Source: a candidate division KSB1 bacterium (GTDB lineage Bacteria > Zhuqueibacterota > Zhuqueibacteria > Zhuqueibacterales > Zhuqueibacteraceae). From it: 64,000 bases of DNA. Below, piece by piece: positions 8,767 through 17,021 of this stretch. The position numbers and the translations under genes are program-made. The notes under the pieces were generated by a model. It did not search any database. It saw only the letters and a program-made list of their open reading frames with translations, and was not told the origin of the DNA. The first letter of the stretch is position 1, and every line of letters begins with the position of its first letter. Where the stretch lies: the NCBI GenBank assembly GCA_034506255.1, contig JAPDPX010000005.1, forward strand, positions 372,001-436,000, in the 5' to 3' direction.

Positions 8767-9876
8767 TCAATAATCACGACGGTAAAACGGTGTCGCCACG
8801 ACGCGCGCCGCCACCTGACGGCCGCGCACGTCGACGGTCAATTCCGTCCCCACCGCGCTGTGTTCTGCCGCGACATACCCCATGGCGATGGCCTTTTGCA
8901 GGCTGGGTGAAAAGGTGCCACTGGTGACATGCCCGATGGTGACCCCGTCTTTGAGAATGGCATGGCCGTGCCGCGCCAGGTTTCGGCCCGACAACTCCAA
9001 TCCCACCAGTTTGCGGCGCAAGCCTTGCGCCTTGACGCTGGCAAGCGCTGCCCGGCCGATGAAATCACCCTTGTCGAGCTTGGTGATCCAGCCCAGGCCG
9101 GCTTCCAGGGGATTGGTGGTGTGGTCGATGTCATTGCCATACAGGCAGTACTTCATTTCCAGCCGCAGGGTGTCGCGCGCGCCCAGCCCGATCGGCTCGA
9201 TGCCGAATTCCCGCCCGGCTTCGAAAAGCGCATCCCACAGTTTGACGGCCTGCCGTGCGTCGCAGGCCAGCTCGAAGCCATCCTCGCCGGTGTAACCGGT
9301 GCGGGCGATCAAGGCCGGCACGCCGGCAATTTCACCCGACGCCAGCCAGTAGGATTTGATCGCATGCAAAGGCGCGGTGGTGAGTTTTTGCAGCGTGGCC
9401 CGGGCATGCCGGCCCTGCACGGCCAGCAGGGCGGTCTGCTCGCTGACATCGACCATGCCGGCTTCGGGCCTGGCCTCCTGCTGCAGCCACTCCCAATCTT
9501 TGCGGAGATTGGCAGCATTGACAACGGCAAGATAGCGGTCGGGCAGGCGATAGACGATGAGATCATCCACGATGCCGCCATCGGGATAGCACATGGCGGA
9601 ATATTGCGCCTGACCGGGGGCCAACCGCGCCACGTCATTGATGGTCATGCGCTGCAGCAAGGCGGGCGCGCCCGGGCCGCGAAATTCGAACTCCCCCATG
9701 TGTGACACATCGAACACGCCGACGGCACGGCGCACTGTGAGATGCTCTTCGATGATACCGCGATATTGCACCGGCATCAGATAACCGCCAAATTCGACCA
9801 TCTTCGCACCCAGGCCGACATGCACCTCGTGCAGGGGCGTTTTTTTCGCAGTGAAGACGGAGCGGGTGTTTGCCAT
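8767..9876 (-). CDS. gcvT: Aminomethyltransferase (glycine cleavage T protein)
   Basis: A 369-residue protein that matches the T protein end to end: GAKMVEFGGYLMPVQY near the N-terminus, VFDVSHMGEFEFRGPGA for folate-domain positioning, RTGYTGEDGFEL in the middle and the C-terminal GFVGHVTSG-like strand (IGHVTSGTFSPSL). It transfers the methylene group from the lipoyl-bound aminomethyl of the H protein to tetrahydrofolate, releasing ammonia. The H and P proteins are not in this window. The lipoate/octanoate transferase at 15314-16150 could serve the H protein. No glycine riboswitch is visible in the 57 bases upstream. The start has a weak AAAGAG site. Confidence 0.95.
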   Translation of the reverse strand: MANTRSVFTAKKTPLHEVHVGLGAKMVEFGGYLMPVQYRGIIEEHLTVRRAVGVFDVSHMGEFEFRGPGAPALLQRMTINDVARLAPGQAQYSAMCYPDGGIVDDLIVYRLPDRYLAVVNAANLRKDWEWLQQEARPEAGMVDVSEQTALLAVQGRHARATLQKLTTAPLHAIKSYWLASGEIAGVPALIARTGYTGEDGFELACDARQAVKLWDALFEAGREFGIEPIGLGARDTLRLEMKYCLYGNDIDHTTNPLEAGLGWITKLDKGDFIGRAALASVKAQGLRRKLVGLELSGRNLARHGHAILKDGVTIGHVTSGTFSPSLQKAIAMGYVAAEHSAVGTELTVDVRGRQVAARVVATPFYRRDY

Positions 9877-9933
9877 GGCGAACTCTTTTCAGTCATCTCA
9901 CTTCCCGGCGGAAGTGAGGGAAGTGGGCGGGTC

Positions 9934-11097
9934 TCACAGGGCTTCGATGACCCGTTTCATGCGGCGCAGGCCTTCCCGAATGTTTTCCACCGAGTTGGCA
10001 TAACTCAAACGCAGATAGCCCTCGCCATATTGTCCGAATGCCGTGCCGGAGAGCACCGCCACGCCGGCTTCATTGAGCAGCAGTTCGGCCAATGGCTTGC
10101 TGGCCAGCGGCACGCGCGAGACATTGGGAAAACAGTAAAACGCGCCCCGCGGGTTGATGCAGGTCACGCCTTTGATGTCGTTCAGCCCGGCCACCATCAA
10201 ATCGCGGCGCCGGCGAAACTCGGCGACAAAGGCGCGGATTTCCTCGCGCGGGCCCTGCAGCGCGGCAACTCCGGCATCCTGGGTGAAGGTCGCGGTGCAA
10301 CTGTTGCTGTTGATCATCAACAGCTCAATCTGGCGCGCCAGCGGCTCGGGCATGACGCCATAGCCCAGACGCCAGCCGGTCATCGCATAGGTTTTGGAAA
10401 AGCCGTCCAGCAAAATCGTGCGCTCCAGCATGCCGGGCTCGGAGAGAATGCTGGCATGCTCGCCCTCGTAGAGAATGTCCTTGTAGATTTCATCGCTCAA
10501 GACCCACAAATCCCTTCGACGCGCCAGCTCCGCCACCGCCCGCACATCCTCGCGCGTCATCACACCGCCGGTGGGGTTTTGCGGCGAGTTGATGACGAGC
10601 AATCGGGTGCGTGGCGTGAGCAGCGCTTCGAGATCGGCGATTTCGAAACGGAAGCCCTTGTGCTCCTGCAACGGCAACGGCACGGCGCGCGCACCGGAAA
10701 ACTGAATCACCGATTCATAAATGGGAAAACCGGGATTGGGATAGATGACTTCGTCTTCGGGGTCGATGAGGGCAAGCAGGGCAAAGAACATGATGGGCTT
10801 GGCGCCGGGTGTGACCACCACATTTTCCGGGGCGACGGCCACGCCGCGCGTGCGCGCCACCTCCTCGGCAATCGCCTGGCGCAGCTCGCGAATGCCGGCC
10901 GCCGGCGAATAATGCGTGCGGCCGCGGCGCAGGGCGTTGACCGCCTGCTCGACAATGAAGGCGGGGGTGTCAAAATCCGGCTCTCCGATTTCGAGATGGA
11001 TGATCTGCTGGCCTTGCGCTTCAAGTTGCCGGGCGCGCGCCAGCACCTCGAAGGCCGTCTCCGTCCCCAGACGACTCATCCGTTTCGCGAATCTCAT
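9934..11097 (-). CDS. PLP-dependent aminotransferase, class I (aspartate-type)
   Basis: A 387-residue fold-type I aminotransferase. The N-terminal IIHLEIGEPDFDTP, the NSPQNPTGGV motif (Asn binding the cofactor ring), the SDEIYKDI motif and the Schiff-base lysine in DGFSKTYAMTGWRLGY (about residue 232) are all present. It transfers amino groups between an amino acid and 2-oxoglutarate. The sequence resembles aspartate or aromatic aminotransferases of subgroup I-gamma, but the exact substrate cannot be read from motifs. Two starts are possible, ATG 11097 or ATG 11079, and neither has a strong ribosome binding site. An earlier in-frame codon at 11142 adds unrelated residues. It lies between rseP and gcvT on the same strand. 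Confidence 0.9.
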   Translation of the reverse strand: MRFAKRMSRLGTETAFEVLARARQLEAQGQQIIHLEIGEPDFDTPAFIVEQAVNALRRGRTHYSPAAGIRELRQAIAEEVARTRGVAVAPENVVVTPGAKPIMFFALLALIDPEDEVIYPNPGFPIYESVIQFSGARAVPLPLQEHKGFRFEIADLEALLTPRTRLLVINSPQNPTGGVMTREDVRAVAELARRRDLWVLSDEIYKDILYEGEHASILSEPGMLERTILLDGFSKTYAMTGWRLGYGVMPEPLARQIELLMINSNSCTATFTQDAGVAALQGPREEIRAFVAEFRRRRDLMVAGLNDIKGVTCINPRGAFYCFPNVSRVPLASKPLAELLLNEAGVAVLSGTAFGQYGEGYLRLSYANSVENIREGLRRMKRVIEAL

Positions 11098-11189
11098 GCG
11101 GCTTTCTCGGGCGTCAAGAGTGAGAGGCTTGCCGACAGCCACAAGCGGTGGCGGGCGGCGACACCGCGCTCCCGGCGGCGCCGGCCGGC

Positions 11190-12239
11190 CTACCAGACCT
11201 TTTGCAGCAGCCGTTGAATATCGTTGAACGTGATGAACACTGTCAACAACAGCAACAACGCAATCACGACCTGATGCGTCACCAGCCGCGTCTTCACCGA
11301 CACCGGCCGCCGCATCACCGCCTCCAGGCCGAGGAAGACCAGATGCCCGCCATCCAACACCGGGATCGGCAGCAGGTTGATGATCGCCAAATTGACACTG
11401 ATGAGCGCCAGCAGCTCGATCAAACTCTCCCAGCCCTGACGGGCGGCCTCACCGGCGATCACCGCGATGCCGATCGGGCCGGTCAACTCCCGCTTGAGTG
11501 AGCCTTCACCACTGACCAAGCGCGTCAGCATGCGCCCCATGTGGCTGGTCACCTGCCATGACAAGTTCACGCCCGTGGGCCAGGCCTCCCAAAAACCGAA
11601 TTTGCGCCGGGTCTCCTGCGGACTGATGCCGATCAGCCCGATGTTGGCTTCCGGATCCAGGCGTGGCGTCACTTCGGCGTGCAGGCGTTCGCCCTGGCGT
11701 TCCCAGGTGATCGCCAAGGCCCTGTCGGGGCTGGCGTGGATGATTCCGGTGAGCTCCTTCCAGGTGGTGATCTTCTGCCCGCCCACCTCCAAAATGCGGT
11801 CGCCGGGCTGCAGGCCGATGCCCTGCGCCGGCGAATCGGCAAGCACTTCTCGCACCACCGGCACCAACTCGGGCAGACCGGCGAAATAGGCCAGGCCGGC
11901 GAACAGCACGATGGCGAGCACGATATTCATCAACGGGCCGGCGGCAATCACGATGGCACGCTGCCAGATCGGTTTCGACATGAATTCGTCGGGCTTGCCT
12001 TCGATTTTGGTGTCGAGCGACTCATCCACCATGCCGGCCATTTTGACATAGCCACCCAGCGGCAGCGCACCGATGCAATACTCGGTTTCGCCGATCCGTT
12101 TTTTCCAGAGGTGAGGCGGCAGGCCGATGGAAAAGCGCTCCGCGCGAATGCCGGCCCAGCGCGCGGCCAGAAAATGGCCCAGCTCGTGGATCAGCACGAG
12201 GATGCCGATGACAAATACAAAGGCCAATAACGTCGTCAT
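11190..12239 (-). CDS. rseP: RIP zinc metalloprotease RseP (site-2 protease)
   Basis: A 349-residue integral membrane protease. The zinc motif HELGH lies at residues 18-22 in the first membrane segment. A single PDZ domain sits at about residues 120-195 (GIGLQPGDRILEVGGQ), and the third-segment motif NLLPIPVLDGGHL near residue 295 supplies the Asp ligand. It cuts membrane-bound anti-sigma factors and leftover signal peptides. E. coli RseP has two PDZ domains; this shorter form with one is usual outside Proteobacteria. AAGGGAAATC precedes ATG 12239. As in many genomes it lies next to dxr, the gene upstream on the same strand. Confidence 0.93.
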   Translation of the reverse strand: MTTLLAFVFVIGILVLIHELGHFLAARWAGIRAERFSIGLPPHLWKKRIGETEYCIGALPLGGYVKMAGMVDESLDTKIEGKPDEFMSKPIWQRAIVIAAGPLMNIVLAIVLFAGLAYFAGLPELVPVVREVLADSPAQGIGLQPGDRILEVGGQKITTWKELTGIIHASPDRALAITWERQGERLHAEVTPRLDPEANIGLIGISPQETRRKFGFWEAWPTGVNLSWQVTSHMGRMLTRLVSGEGSLKRELTGPIGIAVIAGEAARQGWESLIELLALISVNLAIINLLPIPVLDGGHLVFLGLEAVMRRPVSVKTRLVTHQVVIALLLLLTVFITFNDIQRLLQKVW

Positions 12240-12449
12240 GATTTCCCTTCACTCATGCTTGATGCCTCTGCCGCGAAGCGCAACCGGCTCCACCGGCAGC
12301 ATTAATTGAACTGCTCCTGCCTCCCCTCCCGCTCGCCGCCGTCCTGCTGTGGCACATGCCGCGCTCGTGCTCACACTCTAGCGAATCATCGTACCAAAAT
12401 CAACACCTTTGTGCAACCGCCGCGGCAGGGCCCGCGCCCTCAGCCCACT

Positions 12450-13613
12450 TCACGACCGCCGTGGCAGCGCGGCGCGTACGAATTCCCGCGCCCAGCGATC
12501 GGCTGCCAGCACGCCCGCCAGGCTGAATTCCTGACCGTTGCTGTGCCGGGCGAGCGCCTCGGCAATCATGTGCGGAATTTGATCGAAGCGCAAACGGGTT
12601 TCCAGAAAAGCCTGCACCGCCTCTTCGTTGGCCGCATTCAGCACGGCGGGGGCGGTGCCCCCGGCAGCCAGCGCCTCGGTGGCCAGACGCAGACAGGCAA
12701 ACTTGTCGAAGTCGGGTGCATGAAAAGTGAGTGTGTGCCAGCGACTGAAATCAAGACGGGGGAGATCATTGGGCAGACGGTCCGGATAGGTGAGCGCATA
12801 TTGAATCGGCAGGCGCATATCCGGCACGCTGAGCTGGGCTTTGATCGAACCGTCCACGAATTCCACCATGGAATGAATGATGGACTGCGGATGAATCACC
12901 ACCTCGATCTGCCTCAGCTCCAGGCCAAACAGCCAATAGGCCTCGATGACCTCCAGGCCTTTGTTCATCATGGTGGCCGAGTCGATGGTGATCTTCGGTC
13001 CCATGCTCCAGTTGGGGTGAGTGAGCGCTTCCGCGACCGTAATGCTGGCAAAATCCGCGGCCGCACGCTCGCGAAACGGCCCGCCCGAGGCCGTAATGAT
13101 GAGCCGGCGCACGCGCTCCCGCGGTTCGCCGGCCAGGCACTGCCACAACGCGCTGTGCTCGCTGTCGATCGGAATGAGAGGTGTGCCATGCCGGCGGGCG
13201 CAGGCCATCACCAATTCCCCGCCGGTCACCAGCGTCTCTTTGTTGGCCAGCGCCACGGTGGTGCGCTGCTCCAATGCCCGCACGGTCGCCGGCAGACCGG
13301 CGGAACCGACCACGGCATTGACCATGACAGAGACGTCATCGCGCGCCGCCAGCTCCACCAGGGCCTCGCCACCACACAGCAACTCCGCGCCCAGGCGCTT
13401 GAATTCCGCACGCAATGCCTGTTGCCGGCCCGGCGGCGGCTCCACCAGCGCCACAGCCACCGGGTGAAACTGCCGGGTCTGCTCCAGCAGCAGCTCGTAA
13501 TTGCGATGGCTGGCGAGATAGACAACTTCGAATTGCTGCGGCAGACTCGCCACCACCTTCAGGCAGTTGACGCCGATTGAGCCGGTGGCGCCCAAAATGC
13601 CAATGCGCTTCAT
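12450..13613 (-). CDS. dxr: 1-deoxy-D-xylulose 5-phosphate reductoisomerase
   Basis: A 387-residue protein starting MKRIGILGATGSIG, with the NADPH-binding glycine motif at residues 8-14. The metal and substrate regions SEHSALWQCL, ITASGGPF and NHPNWSMGPKITIDSATMMNK-like stretches are intact, as is the family tail GSIKAQLSVPDMRLPI. It converts DXP to methylerythritol 4-phosphate, the first committed step of the non-mevalonate isoprenoid route. ATG 13613 was chosen because homology starts there; an in-frame codon at 13658 would add 15 unrelated residues. The 210 bases to rseP hold no other gene. Confidence 0.95.
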   Translation of the reverse strand: MKRIGILGATGSIGVNCLKVVASLPQQFEVVYLASHRNYELLLEQTRQFHPVAVALVEPPPGRQQALRAEFKRLGAELLCGGEALVELAARDDVSVMVNAVVGSAGLPATVRALEQRTTVALANKETLVTGGELVMACARRHGTPLIPIDSEHSALWQCLAGEPRERVRRLIITASGGPFRERAAADFASITVAEALTHPNWSMGPKITIDSATMMNKGLEVIEAYWLFGLELRQIEVVIHPQSIIHSMVEFVDGSIKAQLSVPDMRLPIQYALTYPDRLPNDLPRLDFSRWHTLTFHAPDFDKFACLRLATEALAAGGTAPAVLNAANEEAVQAFLETRLRFDQIPHMIAEALARHSNGQEFSLAGVLAADRWAREFVRAALPRRS

Positions 13614-13866
13614 GGATGATAACGGACAACAAAACTGCGATGAGGTTGCAACCACCATCTGCCGGCCAACCGGCGGGCCGGCGCGCGGTGGATCGTTTCA
13701 GCTCCGTCGGAGACGGCTTGTGTGATCTCGATCATCAAACAAACCCGCCCCGACAGGGCCGCACTTTCCAGCAGGCTGACGGAGGTGAAGTCTGCGGACA
13801 TTTGATGCCACGGCCCGGCCGTCGCGGGAACGTCTGCATCACTTTTTACCAAGAAAACTGCAAGAG

Positions 13867-13887
13867 TGCCACGGCCAAGCCGTGGCA
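13867..13887. repeat. Perfect 9-bp hairpin
   Basis: TGCCACGGC (13867-13875), a CAA loop and GCCGTGGCA (13879-13887). There is no T-run on the plus side. On the minus side T-rich sequence follows about 10 bases later, so a weak terminator or a REP-like unit are both possible. Confidence 0.5.
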
Positions 13888-14245
13888 AATCACGCAGGGA
13901 TTTGAATCGTTACTGTTTTTCTTTGCGAAACGCCCAAGCGTGGAGTCACCAAGCCGCAAAAGGGAAACCTTGCGGGGCTCCTGGCGGCCTGGCCTCCTGG
14001 TAACTTTGCGTTTGTTTATCACAAGAAAACTTCTGCAGTAGACTCTTCAGGGGGCGGTGCCCAAAGGCACGGCTGCGAAACCATCATGAGGGCTGCCGCG
14101 CACCGCACGGCAGATTACGCGAAAAAACGATCATACCCGCAACGATTTTCGCGACACAGATTTTCGCCGATGAACGCAGAAACAAAACATCAGCGGGAGT
14201 CGGCGGTTATCTGCGTCCCCAGGTTACCACGCAAACGCCTGCAGG

Positions 14246-14266
14246 CGGACAGGAAGTCTGCGCTGC
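14246..14266 (+). repeat. Dispersed intergenic repeat, diverged copy
   Basis: A 21-base segment matching 16 of 21 positions of the copy at 14428-14448. Both lie in the same gene-free region and share the core GTCTGCGC. Confidence 0.35.
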
Positions 14267-14337
14267 GTTGTCATCGTGCGGGATGAGCTGGCGCGCATGC
14301 CCGTTATTCCCCCACCTTCCAACCGCGAAGTTTTTTT

Positions 14338-14402
14338 GAACCGCCAAGCCGCCAAATACGCAACGCAATACCAGCCTGGCGCTCTTCGCGGCTTCGCGGT
14401 TC
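14338..14402. repeat. Imperfect inverted repeat (18-nt arms)
   Basis: GAACCGCCAAGCCGCCAA (14338-14355) pairs with TTCGCGGCTTCGCGGTTC (14385-14402) apart from two positions. The arms could form a long stem with a loop of about 29 bases. Each arm is itself a tandem of an ACCGCnAAG-like unit, a pattern common in mobile intergenic palindromes. Confidence 0.45.
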
Positions 14403-14427
14403 CATTTAGCACGAAAATCCGTGCAGA

Positions 14428-14448
14428 CAGACAAGAGGTCTGCGCGAC
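14428..14448 (+). repeat. Dispersed intergenic repeat
   Basis: CAGACAAGAGGTCTGCGCGAC. A copy matching at 19 of 21 positions lies 40 kb away at 54225-54245, also between genes, and a weaker copy is at 14246-14266. Confidence 0.45.
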
Positions 14449-14537
14449 ATTGCCATCCCGAGGGGTGGAAATTTCCTGCAACGGCCCGCGGCCATGGCAG
14501 GCGCGTTCTCTCAAAACTGCGCGAGCACGGACGGCTG

Positions 14538-15338
14538 CTATCTAAAACTCAAGGCGGCGCCCAGGCCAATGCTGGTGTACTTGCCGAAATTCCCGTCCAC
14601 GTTGATCTTGAAAAACGGGATCGGCTCCACGGTGAGGCCTACCGTGGCCTGCGGATAGTTGACGTTGTAATCCTTGTTGATGTCGGGCGGCAGGCCGGGA
14701 ATGTGCAACGACAGGCTGGTGCGGTCAATGCCGCCGCCGCCATAAAGGGTGAAGAATGGCAGACTCTTGCTGATGTAAGCCTTGGCGCTGAGCGTCGACA
14801 CCGTGCCGAAGTTGAAGGCATCCGGCACCAGGATGGTTTGATAGCCGGCAATGAGCACGATGCCGGGAGTGGCGAGATTGTCCTTCAGCAGGCCATACTT
14901 CAAGCCGCCACCCAGCAGCGTGACATTGCCACCAGGATCGCCCTTGATCGGCAGCGTGAAGAAGCGGCCGAATACCTCGAAGTTGGCGGGCAGACCAATA
15001 TTGCCATGCAGGAAGGCAAAGGGCACATAGTCCGCGCCTTCCAGGGGATCCTGCACCGTCGGGATGATGTCCTTGAATTCATCGGGAATCGGGGTGAACA
15101 CACCGCTCAAACGCAGATCAATGCCGCCCGGGCGGTGCACTTCGGCGGAGTTGACGAAGCCGCCGCCCACCAGCGAGCTGAACAGATTGAGCAGGGATTC
15201 GACCTGTTTGTCGATATCGCTTTGCGCCAAAAACCGGCCATCGCTGGTTTGCACGTCCCAGTCATACTTCTGCGCGTGCGCTTCGGACGACAGCCATACC
15301 AGCAGCAGCATCGTCAGGACAACGCCAAGCTTTCGCAT
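14538..15338 (-). CDS. Putative outer-membrane beta-barrel protein (DUF6588-like)
   Basis: A 266-residue protein with a clear signal peptide (LTMLLLVWLSSEAHAQ, cleavage after about residue 22) and GGAGGAAAAATC just before ATG 15338. The mature part alternates amphipathic strands rich in Gly, Leu and aromatic residues and ends in Phe-Arg (GAALSFR), typical of small outer-membrane barrels. The layout resembles the DUF6588 family of Bacteroidota-type genomes, but that match is from memory of composition. Function is unknown. Its start overlaps the end of the lipM-like gene by 25 bases, so the two are probably co-transcribed. Confidence 0.75.
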   Translation of the reverse strand: MRKLGVVLTMLLLVWLSSEAHAQKYDWDVQTSDGRFLAQSDIDKQVESLLNLFSSLVGGGFVNSAEVHRPGGIDLRLSGVFTPIPDEFKDIIPTVQDPLEGADYVPFAFLHGNIGLPANFEVFGRFFTLPIKGDPGGNVTLLGGGLKYGLLKDNLATPGIVLIAGYQTILVPDAFNFGTVSTLSAKAYISKSLPFFTLYGGGGIDRTSLSLHIPGLPPDINKDYNVNYPQATVGLTVEPIPFFKINVDGNFGKYTSIGLGAALSFR

Positions 15339-16150
15339 GATTTTTCCTCCAGGGATTTGATGGTAAGAATGCTGTACCGTTCGCGCCAGGCTTCTGCCAA
15401 CGCCTGCTCTTCCGGCTGCACTGCGCCTTCTGCCAATTCAATATCCAGGGCTTCTGCAAAACCGCGCCGCACCGCCTGCGCGGCTTCTGCGAAGGTGATC
15501 ACCCGGCCGGCGGCGGCCGCCAGTGTGATGGTATGTTCGAGCAACCGTTGGCGTTCCGCCGCCACCGTGGCCGTCTCGCCTTTGAGAAAAGCGGGCAACT
15601 GCTCGTGCCCATCCTGCAGGATGAGCGAGCCGTGTTGCAACACCCCCTCGCGAAAACGGCGTTGCGCACTGCCCACGATTTTCCGGCCGGCAACAATGAC
15701 TTCATTGCGTGCCGCACTGGCAAAACAGGACATGCGCAGCGGCCGGCCATCCTGGTGCAGCCGCTCGCCCGGCGCAAATCTGGCGGCCACCCCGAGCACG
15801 GCCAAACCCGCCACCAGTGCTTCGCTGATCCTGCGGTACAAATCCAGCGGCAGGATGTCATACCACGGATGTCCCGCGGGGATCACCACGCTGTAGGTCA
15901 ATTCCTCGGCATGCAGAATGGCCCGGCCGGCGGTGGGCCGGCGCGCCACTTCATAACCCGCGGCCCGGCACCTGGCGAGATCGACCTCGTCCGCCGCTTG
16001 ATGATAGCCGAGCGAAATGCAATAAGGTCGCCAGCGGAAAAAGCGCAGGCTCGGCACGTGCGTCCAACCGCCGCGCGCCATCGCCGCATCGAGCGCCATG
16101 TGATAAGCGCCGTCAGCAAAGCCGGTATCAAGCAATCGCCAGGGCCTCAT
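15314..16150 (-). CDS. LipM-like octanoyl/lipoate transferase
   Basis: A 278-residue protein of the biotin/lipoate ligase fold. RRPTAGRAILH (residues 70-80) is the family substrate loop, which usually reads RRxTGGR, so one Gly is replaced by Ala here. The catalytic Cys142 in MSCFAS and Lys157 in GRKIVGSAQRR match LipM-type octanoyltransferases, which move octanoyl from acyl carrier protein to the H protein for lipoate synthesis. Lipoate-protein ligase LplA lacks the Cys, so LipM is favoured. GAGGAGAG lies upstream of ATG 16150. The gene follows lpxA closely (24 bases) in the envelope cluster. It may supply the lipoyl group needed by the gcvT system. Confidence 0.8.
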   Translation of the reverse strand: MRPWRLLDTGFADGAYHMALDAAMARGGWTHVPSLRFFRWRPYCISLGYHQAADEVDLARCRAAGYEVARRPTAGRAILHAEELTYSVVIPAGHPWYDILPLDLYRRISEALVAGLAVLGVAARFAPGERLHQDGRPLRMSCFASAARNEVIVAGRKIVGSAQRRFREGVLQHGSLILQDGHEQLPAFLKGETATVAAERQRLLEHTITLAAAAGRVITFAEAAQAVRRGFAEALDIELAEGAVQPEEQALAEAWRERYSILTIKSLEEKSCESLALS

Positions 16151-16174
16151 CAGGGCTGCAGCTCTCCTCGGGCG

Positions 16175-17008
16175 TCAATCGGAATCAGAATCATTGGCCG
16201 CGGCCGCGCGCGCCCCCCGGGCATGCCTGTGCCCGCCGCCAATGATCCCGCGCTCGCTCTTTTCCACGAACTCGATCACGGCTTTCACCTCCGGCGTCAG
16301 CTCGCCGGCGGCGCGCAGCCGCGCGAGTGCCTGGCTGACATTCAGGCCGGATTTGAACAAAATTTTGTAGGCGCGCTTGAGCGCCAGCAGTTGTTCTTCG
16401 GTGAAGCCGCGGCGCCGCAAACCCACGGCATTCAATCCGGCGTAGATCAGCGGCTCATTCACCGCCAGAATGTAAGGCGGCACGTCTTTGGACACTCGAT
16501 AGCCGCCGCCGATGAAACTGTGCTGGCCGATGCGCACAAACTGGTGCACCGGCACCATGCCGCCGATGCCCGCCCAGTCCTCCAGCACCACATGGCCGGC
16601 GAGATTGACGGCATTGGCGAGAATGCAGTGATTGCCGATGATGCAGTCGTGCGCGACGTGGGCATACGACATGATCAGACAGTCACTGCCCACGCGCGTT
16701 TCGCGGTGATCTTTGGTGCCGCGATTGATGGTGGCGAACTCGCGAATGGTGGTGCGGTCGCCGATGTGCACCGTGGTCTCCTCGCCGCCAAATTTCAAAT
16801 CCTGCGGCACGGAACCGATCACCGCGCCGGTGAACACCCGGCAGTTCCGGCCCAGTCGTGTGCCCGACGCCAGATGCACATGCGGCTTGATTTCACAACC
16901 CGGCCCGATCTGAACATTGGCCTCCACAATCGCATACGCTCCGATGGTCACATCGGAGGCAATCTCTGCGGCCGGATCAACGATCGCCGTCGGATGAATA
17001 TTCGCCAC
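16175..17008 (-). CDS. lpxA: UDP-N-acetylglucosamine O-acyltransferase
   Basis: A 277-residue left-handed beta-helix protein with hexapeptide repeats through residue 190 and a helical C-terminus. The catalytic His region AHVAHDCIIGNHCILAN and the family motif GGMVPVHQFVRIG are present. It adds a 3-hydroxyacyl chain from acyl carrier protein to UDP-GlcNAc, the first step of lipid A synthesis. The start is GTG at 17008 with GGGAG upstream. It begins 13 bases after the lpxC-fabZ stop, so the two are one transcript. The C-terminal tail after residue 260 is Ala/Arg/His-rich and unusual. The substrate chain length cannot be read from the sequence. Confidence 0.95.
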   Translation of the reverse strand: MANIHPTAIVDPAAEIASDVTIGAYAIVEANVQIGPGCEIKPHVHLASGTRLGRNCRVFTGAVIGSVPQDLKFGGEETTVHIGDRTTIREFATINRGTKDHRETRVGSDCLIMSYAHVAHDCIIGNHCILANAVNLAGHVVLEDWAGIGGMVPVHQFVRIGQHSFIGGGYRVSKDVPPYILAVNEPLIYAGLNAVGLRRRGFTEEQLLALKRAYKILFKSGLNVSQALARLRAAGELTPEVKAVIEFVEKSERGIIGGGHRHARGARAAAANDSDSD

Positions 17009-17021
17009 AGGATACTCCCGC

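Larger units (their letters stand above)
13614..14537. other. Gene-free repeat-bearing intergenic region
   Basis: About 920 bases between the dxr start and the beta-barrel gene stop. Several short open frames exist, but none has a ribosome binding site or protein-like sequence. The region holds a perfect hairpin (13867-13887), an imperfect inverted repeat (14338-14402) and two copies of a dispersed repeat (14246-14266, 14428-14448). A promoter for dxr probably lies at its left end, but I could not identify one with confidence. Confidence 0.5.

Noticed and set aside
9877-9933. Glycine riboswitch upstream of gcvT
   Set aside because: The 57-base gap to the aminotransferase gene is too short and has no matching stems.
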